Part shown: one piece after another, positions 5,315-9,436 of the stretch
Numbering within the stretch: position 1 is the stretch's first letter
Layout: each line of letters begins with the position of its first letter
Assembly: GCA_050330975.1 (NCBI GenBank)
Contig: JBHJHK010000471.1
Coordinates: 1 to 9,436, forward strand
Direction of reading: 5' to 3'
DNA length: 9,436 nt
Origin: JBHJHK01 sp050330975
Lineage (GTDB): Bacteria > Pseudomonadota > Gammaproteobacteria > Competibacterales > Competibacteraceae
Position numbers and translations under genes: made by a program
The notes under the pieces: model-generated
Seen by the model: the letters and a program-made list of their open reading frames with translations, nothing else
Database searches by the model: none
What the model was told of the DNA's origin: nothing

Positions 5315-5782
5315 TTACTGGCCCTCGGATGGGACCCTGGAGAGTTGGTCGACGGCGTCGACAAAGCGCAGGTCTTCGTCGGCCCGGCAGGCGCGGGTCC
5401 TGTCGCCCACCAATTGGATAATGCCATCCCGGTCCACGGGATGGGCCTCCAGGTCGATGCCTTCTTTGCCGCTCAAATAGCCGTGGGTCCAGGCGACGTA
5501 CAACAGCGCCTCATCCCGGGCCCGTTGGATGTCGTCGAGGTCGGCCTCGTCCTCGTCCTCGGGTTCAGCGGCGGCGGCGAACAGGTCGAGCATCTCGTCG
5601 CAGGTGATGTGGAGGAGGGTATCTCCCTGGATGTTTTCTTCTTCGGTGGCGGGTTCTTCGGCGGCGGGTTCTTCGGCGGCGGGGGCCTGTTGAGTCTGTT
5701 GGGCCAAACCGAGCCCCAAGGAACCCGTCATCAGCAGAGCCGCCGCTCCCTTGAGCGCCAGTTGGCGGATTGTCGTTTCCAC
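5315..5782 (-). CDS. HdeA-like exported protein
   Basis: A 155-residue protein. A signal peptide (1-27, ending GLA) leads into a Glu/Ala/Pro-rich spacer (28-52) with an EEPAAEEPA repeat, then an HdeA/HdeB-like module (about 55-145). That module has the two family cysteines, Cys61 in LHITCDEML and Cys132 in TRACRADED, which in HdeA form a disulfide. It also has the central aromatic helix LLYVAWTHGYLSG (93-105). HdeA and HdeB are periplasmic acid-activated chaperones. The long acidic insert before the central helix (EPEDEDEADLDD, 73-84) and the acidic spacer are unusual compared with the roughly 110-residue E. coli HdeA, so acid protection is inferred. GTG 5782 is supported by GGGAGG 9 bases upstream. 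It is 71 bases after the SYLF gene and 24 before the His/Arg-rich gene. Confidence 0.75.
   Translation of the reverse strand: METTIRQLALKGAAALLMTGSLGLGLAQQTQQAPAAEEPAAEEPATEEENIQGDTLLHITCDEMLDLFAAAAEPEDEDEADLDDIQRARDEALLYVAWTHGYLSGKEGIDLEAHPVDRDGIIQLVGDRTRACRADEDLRFVDAVDQLSRVPSEGQ
5645..5678 (-). repeat. 15-bp tandem repeat coding for EEPAA
   Basis: About two copies of a 15-base GGCGGGTTCTTCGGC unit (plus-strand reading) encode the repeated Glu-Glu-Pro-Ala-Ala spacer of the HdeA-like protein. Slippage would alter spacer length in frame. Confidence 0.6.
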
Positions 5783-5814
5783 GGCTGGGTACCTCCCGGG
5801 GGGGTGGATTGGAG

Positions 5815-5840
5815 CCGACGCATCGCGGCCGACGCGTCGG
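5815..5840. repeat. Overlapping palindromes between SYLF and HdeA-like genes
   Basis: CCGACGC (5815-5821) can pair with GCGTCGG (5834-5840), while CCGACGCGTCGG (5829-5840) is itself a perfect 12-base palindrome. These are mutually exclusive pairings in the 71-base gap inside the putative operon. They could be a processing or attenuation element or a protein-binding site. Confidence 0.4.
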
Positions 5841-5853
5841 TATTGGGAGGGGA

Positions 5854-6543
5854 TTACTGGGTGGCTGCGGCCAGGGCCTGGCGCAGGGAAGGGGCTTTGG
5901 CGGGCACGTTGCGGCGCACCAAGATGTCGGCGGGGCTCACGGCTTCGCCGTAGTAGGCCTTGTTGAGAGTGTCCCGGGGCTGGACGACGGCGCCGTCGAG
6001 GGTGAGGCCGCCGAAAACGCCCTTGGAGCGGTTAAAACCCACGAAATCGGCGGTGATATCCCGGCTGGCACCGCCGCCCGAGGGGCCGGCGGTGGCGGTG
6101 ATGTTGCCACCGATCTCAAACTCGCCGCTCAGCATGGCGTCCATGGCCTTCTCGGTCATGACCAACATCAGAATTTCCGAAACTTGGACCCCGGCCTGGA
6201 GGCCGATACTAGCGGTGCCAAAGCTGTAGAAGGCCGGGCTGCTCCATTCGCCGGTGGCTTCGTCCTTGGCCAGCAACACCCCCGTGCCCCCGGAGCCGCC
6301 GAAGATAAAGCCGGCCTTCACCACCTCGGCGACGATGAAGGCGCCTTTGGCTCGGCGGAGGACATCCCGGGCGGCCCCAGTGTCGGGATCGCTGAGAAAA
6401 TTGCCCAGGGTCGTCTCGGCTCTGGCGACGACTTCCGCGGCGGAGGCGGCGTCCTTGGCTTCATCGGCCCAGGCTGTGGCCACGAGGCCAAAGGTCAAAA
6501 GGGCGATGATCAGACCAAACAGAGGGTTTTTCATAGGGCGCAT
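5854..6543 (-). CDS. SYLF (Ysc84-type) lipid-binding exported protein
   Basis: A 229-residue protein. A signal peptide (1-26, ending AWA) is followed by a SYLF/Ysc84 domain over nearly the whole mature protein. The domain is shown by the helix AKGAFIVAEVVKAGFIFGGSGGTGVLLAKD (65-94), SSPAFYSFGTASIGLQAGVQ (101-120), the helix EILMLVMTEKAMDAML (123-138) and GGNITATAGPSGGG (145-158). The family binds phosphoinositides in eukaryotes, and bacterial members are exported proteins of poorly known role. Length fits the bacterial members. The frame is open to 6702, but ATG 6543 directly precedes the signal peptide and has GGAG (6553-6556) 9 bases upstream; ATG 6534 is an alternative. That GGAG can pair with CTCC just before the ATG (short GGAG-CAAC-CTCC hairpin), which might damp translation. 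It is the first gene of the four-gene exported cluster. Confidence 0.88.
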   Translation of the reverse strand: MRPMKNPLFGLIIALLTFGLVATAWADEAKDAASAAEVVARAETTLGNFLSDPDTGAARDVLRRAKGAFIVAEVVKAGFIFGGSGGTGVLLAKDEATGEWSSPAFYSFGTASIGLQAGVQVSEILMLVMTEKAMDAMLSGEFEIGGNITATAGPSGGGASRDITADFVGFNRSKGVFGGLTLDGAVVQPRDTLNKAYYGEAVSPADILVRRNVPAKAPSLRQALAAATQ

Positions 6544-6685
6544 GGGAGGTTGCTCCGTTGTGCTCGGTGGACAGGTCAGACGGGATGCCGGAACGGCAAG
6601 GGGCGGTACCGAGGGTTTCGGTGGCTTCTGGGCCCCAGCGATGGGGAAGATCCAATGGCTATCAGACCCCCAGAGCTTCGGTATT

Positions 6686-6738
6686 TTGCCCAATTGGTAC
6701 ACCTTGTGCCATAGTGCACTCTAAAGTTGCACCATAGT
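6686..6738 (+). promoter_or_regulatory. Candidate promoter/operator upstream of 6803
   Basis: TTGCCC (6686-6691), an 18-base spacer and CATAGT (6710-6715) form a weak sigma70-like pair. The region also holds an 8-base palindrome AGTGCACT (6713-6720), two CCATAGT direct repeats (6709-6715, 6732-6738) and inverted GTGCA/TGCAC arms (6714-6718, 6728-6732). It lies in the 259-base divergent gap between the SYLF gene and the 6803 gene, so either direction could be regulated. Confidence 0.3.
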
Positions 6739-6802
6739 AGACCACCTGCCTCACAATCCCTGTGATCTGGTCTGTCCATCGATCCAAGAGGTGTCTTCAA
6801 CC

Positions 6803-7177
6803 GTGAAAATCACCACTTTTGCCTCGGCGCTCGTCCTCGTCATCGCTGGCTTCGTCTCTGCTGCCGCCGTCGCCCAACAGACCCCCGTTCCCGTGGTGAC
6901 CGGACAAAATTGGGTCAATGCCACCGAGGGGGAAAAGCTGGCCTTTCTCCTGGGGATGGCGACAGTGATTGAAATCGAGCAGGAGCTCCAGGAAGCCAAC
7001 CCACCTAGGGAGCTTTCGAGCTTGGTGCCCACCCTCGTCGAGGGACTCGATGGCATGAGACTGCGGGATATCATGCTGGAGTTGGACAACTGGTACGTCG
7101 CCAACGGCGATCAGTTGACTCGTCCCGTGGTGGAAACCTTGTGGTTTGAATTGGCGTTGCCCAACGCCCCCCAGTGA
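6803..7177 (+). CDS. Small exported protein of unknown function (124 aa)
   Basis: I do not recognise a named family. A signal peptide (1-24, ending AVA before QQ) is followed by about 100 mostly helical residues. Recognisable features are NWVNATEGEKLAFLLGM (36-52), the patch IEIEQELQE (56-64), and VEGLDGMRLRDIMLELDNWY (79-98) ending in PVVETLWFEL (108-117). The pattern of a 'start-of-helix Glu-Lys, fLlG' segment and a C-terminal 'W.(x)n.P' segment looks like a conserved periplasmic domain. A distant likeness to Rap1a-type small helical proteins is possible but not claimed. There is no Cys. GTG 6803 is preferred because AGAGG (6786-6790) lies 12 bases upstream and the signal peptide starts there. 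GTG 6791 would overlap the SD. A 55-base gap leads to the glycine-zipper lipoprotein, so the two may be co-transcribed. Confidence 0.75.
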   Translation: MKITTFASALVLVIAGFVSAAAVAQQTPVPVVTGQNWVNATEGEKLAFLLGMATVIEIEQELQEANPPRELSSLVPTLVEGLDGMRLRDIMLELDNWYVANGDQLTRPVVETLWFELALPNAPQ

Positions 7178-7232
7178 GCTTGGCCCATTTTTTATCTTTC
7201 TCCCCGATGACATGGCAACTGGAGCACTCGCT

Positions 7233-7487
7233 GTGAGACATTTCACTGCTTTGAACCTTCCCGGCGCAGGCCGGGGTTTGACGGTGGCCCTCCTCCTCGC
7301 CACGGCCGCCGGCTGCACCAATATGACGCCTCGCGAGCAGGCCATGGTGAGCGGTGGCGCCGGCGGTGCGGCGGCAGGGGCTGGCATCGCCGCCCTGGCC
7401 GGAGGCAATGCCGGCGTGGGCGCCGCCGTGGGGGGCGCCATGGGGATCGTCGCCGGCAATATCTCCGCTAGCCGGAGTCGCTACTAG
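7233..7487 (+). CDS. Glycine-zipper lipoprotein (84 aa)
   Basis: An 84-residue envelope protein. A signal peptide leads to a probable lipobox TAAGC with Cys28 as the acylated residue; Ala rather than Leu or Val at -3 makes this less than ideal. After a short polar segment (29-38) comes a glycine zipper (40-74; SGGAGGAAAGAGIAALAGG and GVGAAVGGAMGIVAG), as in YMGG-type or 17-kDa antigen N-terminal regions that pack in or on the outer membrane. The product ends with a short basic tail (SASRSRY). GTG 7233 is chosen because GGAG (7221-7224) lies 8 bases upstream and the Arg-containing n-region begins there. ATG 7212 and the longer frame from 7146 lack an SD and overlap the previous gene. It may be a membrane-spanning or anchoring partner for other envelope proteins; the exact role is unknown. 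Confidence 0.75.
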   Translation: MRHFTALNLPGAGRGLTVALLLATAAGCTNMTPREQAMVSGGAGGAAAGAGIAALAGGNAGVGAAVGGAMGIVAGNISASRSRY

Positions 7488-7509
7488 TCATCACTCAAGG
7501 GAGTGGGGT

Positions 7510-7543
7510 GGGGGCAATAGGCTTTCCCGTTGAAAGTTCCCCC
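7510..7543 (+). terminator. Stem-loop after glycine-zipper gene
   Basis: Nested arms are GGGGG (7510-7514) with CCCCC (7539-7543), and inside them CTTTC (7522-7526) with GAAAG (7532-7536). It begins 22 bases after the lipoprotein stop. There is no U-tract, so termination is only suggested. It overlaps the -35 box of the next candidate promoter. Confidence 0.35.
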
Positions 7544-7558
7544 GAAAAGCGCTAGATT
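7530..7558 (+). promoter_or_regulatory. Candidate sigma70 promoter
   Basis: The -35 is TTGAAA (7530-7535, 5/6), the spacer is 17 bases, and the -10 is TAGATT (7553-7558, 4/6). This is the best promoter match I found in the window. Transcription would start near 7565, about 44 bases before the SD-supported GTG at 7609 and about 380 before the FGE gene. Confidence 0.5.
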
Positions 7559-7608
7559 GGCCAGGTTTTTACAAATCTACACTTTTGTGTGAGCCAAAGG
7601 AGAACCGC

Positions 7609-7773
7609 GTGTCGCCTTGCAACACCACCGTTGGAATCCACTACTGCCTTGGCTCGCACGCACTTCCCCTGATTGTCCCTGTGCCCTTGTGGGCTCACGA
7701 TAGCTTTGTAACGAAACGACCAACGCCCGTTGGGCTACCCAGCGCCCCGCAGCGCGCTTTGACCCCAGAGTGA
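7609..7773 (+). CDS. Doubtful 54-codon small ORF
   Basis: GTG 7609 has a strong SD, AAGGAG (7597-7602), with 6-base spacing. The frame runs 54 codons to TGA 7771-7773 and is followed 17 bases later by a hairpin. Against it, only about 64 percent of codons end in G or C, clearly below the neighbouring genes. The peptide (Cys4, Cys13, a Pro-rich hydrophobic stretch 19-28, a basic end) matches nothing I know and has no clear signal peptide. It may be a real small protein, a leader peptide, or chance inside a noncoding RNA. Confidence 0.25.
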   Translation: MSPCNTTVGIHYCLGSHALPLIVPVPLWAHDSFVTKRPTPVGLPSAPQRALTPE

Positions 7774-7790
7774 CCCTAGAGAGGTATCGG

Positions 7791-7829
7791 GTGCACACCA
7801 GGGGCCTCGCCCCCTGGCCCGTCCTGCAC
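7791..7829 (+). terminator. GC-rich hairpin after the small ORF
   Basis: The inner perfect stem CCAGGGG (7798-7804) pairs with CCCCTGG (7811-7817), and outer arms GTGCA (7791-7795) pair with TGCAC (7825-7829). No U-tract follows, so it is either a terminator of a weak kind or a structural element in the leader of the FGE gene. Confidence 0.4.
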
Positions 7830-7859
7830 TGCATTCTGCCCGCTCCCTAGGAGATAGTG

Positions 7860-7876
7860 GTTGGCCGGCGTTGGCC
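7860..7876 (+). repeat. GTTGGCC direct repeats one helical turn apart
   Basis: GTTGGCC occurs at 7860-7866 and 7870-7876, offset by 10 bases. This spacing puts both on the same face of the helix, as for a dimeric regulator site. It lies 67 bases upstream of the FGE-family start. Confidence 0.3.
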
Positions 7877-7929
7877 ATCGCCACAGGCTGAATTCGTTCG
7901 ACGTTCAAACAATCGCTGTCATCCCAGTG

Positions 7930-7935
7930 AGGAGG
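7930..7935 (+). promoter_or_regulatory. Strong SD deciding the GTG start at 7943
   Basis: AGGAGG (7930-7935) lies 7 bases before GTG 7943, and the signal peptide begins at that codon. Confidence 0.8.
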
Positions 7936-7942
7936 CAACTCC

Positions 7943-8953
7943 GTGCTCACGAGAGCAGTCCTGCTGGTCACTTGTCTGGGGACCGCCGTGGCCAACGCCC
8001 AGCTCTGCCACGACTACTCCGGTCTGCCCGCGGGGGAGGGTGTGACGGCGGGTATGGTGTACATCCCCGGGGGCACTTTCACCATGGGTTCCAACCATCG
8101 GCGCCGGGAAGAGCGCATGGCCCACCCGGTGACCGTGGGGCCGTTTTGGATTGACGCCCACGAGGTCACCAACGCCCAATTCGCCGCCTTTGTCGCCGCC
8201 ACGGGCTATGTCACCGTCGCCGAACAGGGCCTTGACGCCACAAGCCACCCCCACTTGCCCCCGGCATTGCGAGTCCCCGGCTCCATGGTGTTTTCCCCCC
8301 CCGAAGACGACCTCCAGTATTTTAAAGTCAACCAGTGGTGGCGCTACCAGCCGGGGGCCAGCTGGCGGACGCCCCTGGGACCTTCCAGCGATATCACCGG
8401 CAAAGACCACCACCCCGTGGTCCACGTGGCCCACGAAGACGCCCAGGCCTACGCCCGCTGGAAGGGTCGAACCTTGCCCACCGAAGCCCAGTGGGAGTTC
8501 GCCGCCCGGGGGGGCTTGGCCGCTGCGACTTACCCCTGGGGTAATACCCCCCCAGGAGAAGGCGGCCAATGGCCCGCCAACACCTGGCAAGGGGCTTTTC
8601 CCATGGTGGATCGGCGATTGGACGGCCACCACGGCACCTCCCCCGTGGGCTGTTATCCCCCCAACGGCTACGGCCTCTACGACGTGGCGGGCAACGTCTG
8701 GGAGTACGCCAGGGACTGGTACGTCCCGGGCCATCCCAACACCCCCCAGCGGGATCCCACGGGTCCCCCGTTGGCCTTGGCCAAGCACTTCGCCGGGCCC
8801 GCCGGGCCGTCGGCGGTGATCAAGGGGGGGTCGTGGCTGTGTGCCCCCAACTACTGCCGCCGCTACCGGCCCTCGGCCCGCCAGCCCCAGGAATTGAGCT
8901 TGGGCTCCAACCACATCGGCTTTCGCACCGTCCTCGTCGAGCCCGCGGAATAA
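7943..8953 (+). CDS. Exported formylglycine-generating-enzyme-family protein (SUMF1/FGE domain)
   Basis: A 336-residue protein. A signal peptide (1-19, ending ANA) is followed by one complete FGE-sulfatase domain (about 37-332). It opens with GMVYIPGGTFTMGS (37-50) and the DAHEVTNAQFAAFV segment (71-84). Next come HPVVHVAHEDAQAYARWKGRTLPTEAQWEFAARGG (157-191), NGYGLYDVAGNVWEY (241-255), IKGGSW (293-298) and NHIGFR (323-328). Both active-site cysteines are present: Cys300 and Cys305 in WLCAPNYCRRY, matching Cys336 and Cys341 of human SUMF1, which bind copper and oxidise a target Cys to formylglycine. Most bacterial domain relatives lack them, so real catalysis is possible here. No sulfatase is in the window. 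Export to the periplasm is unusual for an enzyme that acts on unfolded sulfatases. It is followed after 45 bases by an outer-membrane protein gene in the same direction. Confidence 0.92.
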   Translation: MLTRAVLLVTCLGTAVANAQLCHDYSGLPAGEGVTAGMVYIPGGTFTMGSNHRRREERMAHPVTVGPFWIDAHEVTNAQFAAFVAATGYVTVAEQGLDATSHPHLPPALRVPGSMVFSPPEDDLQYFKVNQWWRYQPGASWRTPLGPSSDITGKDHHPVVHVAHEDAQAYARWKGRTLPTEAQWEFAARGGLAAATYPWGNTPPGEGGQWPANTWQGAFPMVDRRLDGHHGTSPVGCYPPNGYGLYDVAGNVWEYARDWYVPGHPNTPQRDPTGPPLALAKHFAGPAGPSAVIKGGSWLCAPNYCRRYRPSARQPQELSLGSNHIGFRTVLVEPAE

Positions 8954-8998
8954 CCAACGATCCCATAACCATCCACCTCGACAGGGGGCTCTTCCACC

Positions 8999-9436
8999 AT
9001 GCCGCAACGCCGCTATCTCCCCCGCTGTACCTTGGCCGCCCTGGGGTTGACCCTCGTCGCCCACCACTGTGCCTTTGCCGCCGAGGGGGCGGTGAGTTTC
9101 TACCTCCTGGGACAGCGGAGCAACTTCGCCGCCGTGCTGCCCCCGCCGGGGGTGTATTTCTCCTTTGACCAGTATTTCTTCAGCGGCGAGGCCGACGGCG
9201 ATCTGGAGATCCCCGACGGTGGGGAATTGAACTTGGGGCTGGAAGCCGATGTGGCCTTGAGCCTGCCCAGCGCCATCTGGGCCCCCGATGTCGTCCTCCT
9301 GGGGGGGCGACCCCTGTTGGTGGCCACGGTCCCCTTTGGCTACAAGACCATCGAGGCCAGTGCGGTGTTGGAAGTCGGCGATGCGTCCCCAGGGGCCTCT
9401 GTAGACCAAAGCGATTTCACCCTGGGCGACCCGGTG
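8999..9436 (+). CDS. SphA/MetA-like outer-membrane protein (5' part, runs off window)
   Basis: An open frame of 146 codons continues past the right edge without a stop. The signal peptide (1-28, ending FAA) is followed by the typical start of the SphA / phenol-degradation MetA family of outer-membrane beta-barrel transporters: GAVSFYLLGQRSNFAAVLPPPGVYF (30-54). Alternating beta segments follow, including LNLGLEADVALSLPSAIWAPD (78-98) and LLVATVPFG (106-114). Members are thought to be channels for hydrophobic substrates; the substrate here is unknown. ATG 8999 is preceded by AGGGGG about 12 bases upstream, a weak SD. The 45-base gap to the FGE-family gene suggests the same operon, so the two may work together in the periplasm and outer membrane. 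Confidence 0.75.
   Translation, partial: MPQRRYLPRCTLAALGLTLVAHHCAFAAEGAVSFYLLGQRSNFAAVLPPPGVYFSFDQYFFSGEADGDLEIPDGGELNLGLEADVALSLPSAIWAPDVVLLGGRPLLVATVPFGYKTIEASAVLEVGDASPGASVDQSDFTLGDPV

Larger units (their letters stand above)
7488..7942 (+). other. 455-base intergenic region with a promoter, doubtful ORF and hairpins
   Basis: This is the longest gap in the window. Its parts are listed separately: a stem-loop at 7510-7543, a promoter at 7530-7558, an SD plus 54-codon ORF at 7597-7773, a hairpin at 7791-7829, and GTTGGCC repeats at 7860-7876. Its base composition is less GC-biased than the flanking genes. Either a small transcription unit or a long structured leader for the FGE gene fits. 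Confidence 0.6.

Noticed and set aside
4997..5953. 318-codon plus-strand frame across the His/Arg-rich and HdeA-like genes
   Set aside because: The product is a low-complexity Val/Ala/Gly shadow of the repeats; the minus-strand genes have signal peptides, SDs and family motifs.
6544..6702. N-terminal extension of the SYLF protein to 6702
   Set aside because: It would place 53 residues of low-complexity sequence before an otherwise perfect signal peptide; ATG 6543 is the sensible start.
5770..6714. 314-codon plus-strand frame opposite the SYLF gene
   Set aside because: Antisense shadow of a well-supported SYLF domain protein.
7919..9409. 496-codon open frame on the minus strand opposite the FGE and SphA-like genes
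   Set aside because: It is a GC-rich shadow: the product is Gly/Pro/His-rich without domains, while the plus strand encodes clear families with SD sites.

Overview
The window is GC-rich, with strong third-position G/C bias and several GTG starts behind good Shine-Dalgarno (SD) sites. The protein families (ClpP with an acidic N-terminus, SYLF/Ysc84, HdeA-like, RT0821/Lpp0805-like surface antigen, glycine-zipper lipoprotein, SphA/MetA-type outer-membrane protein) point to a Gram-negative bacterium, most likely a Pseudomonadota and probably a gammaproteobacterium. No marker gene fixes the genus. No rRNA, tRNA, CRISPR array, transposase or phage gene is visible.

Layout. (1) Positions 1-94 may hold the 3' end of a plus-strand gene. 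A GC-rich hairpin and a sigma70-like promoter follow, then a ClpP-family peptidase with an intact Ser-His-Asp triad and a seven-Asp tract (179-772). (2) On the minus strand, 2934-826 encodes a membrane-bound PAS histidine kinase interrupted by one in-frame TAA at 1858-1860. The six-helix/PAS half and the HisKA/HATPase half lie in the same frame on either side. Divergent to it, 3194-4057 encodes a two-receiver response regulator with no DNA-binding output domain, so the locus reads as a two-component or phosphorelay pair. (3) A minus-strand block (6543-4095) has four consecutive exported proteins: SYLF lipid-binding, HdeA-like, a His/Arg-rich repeat protein and a 17-kDa-antigen-like protein. 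A small helical cytoplasmic protein follows. The first four look like one envelope or stress-protection operon. (4) On the plus strand come a small exported protein of unrecognised family (6803-7177) and a glycine-zipper lipoprotein (7233-7487). (5) The 455-base gap 7488-7942 is not empty: it has a good promoter match, a strong SD in front of a doubtful 54-codon ORF, and a GC-rich hairpin. (6) An exported formylglycine-generating-enzyme-family protein with both catalytic cysteines (7943-8953) is followed by the start of an SphA/MetA-like outer-membrane protein that runs off the window (8999-9436).

The shared theme is the cell envelope: 8 of the 12 confidently or probably coding genes carry an export signal or membrane segments. 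The points most worth following are the stop-split kinase, the periplasmic FGE with no sulfatase nearby, the repeat-built His/Arg-rich protein inside the HdeA/SYLF cluster, and the structured unit at 7530-7829.
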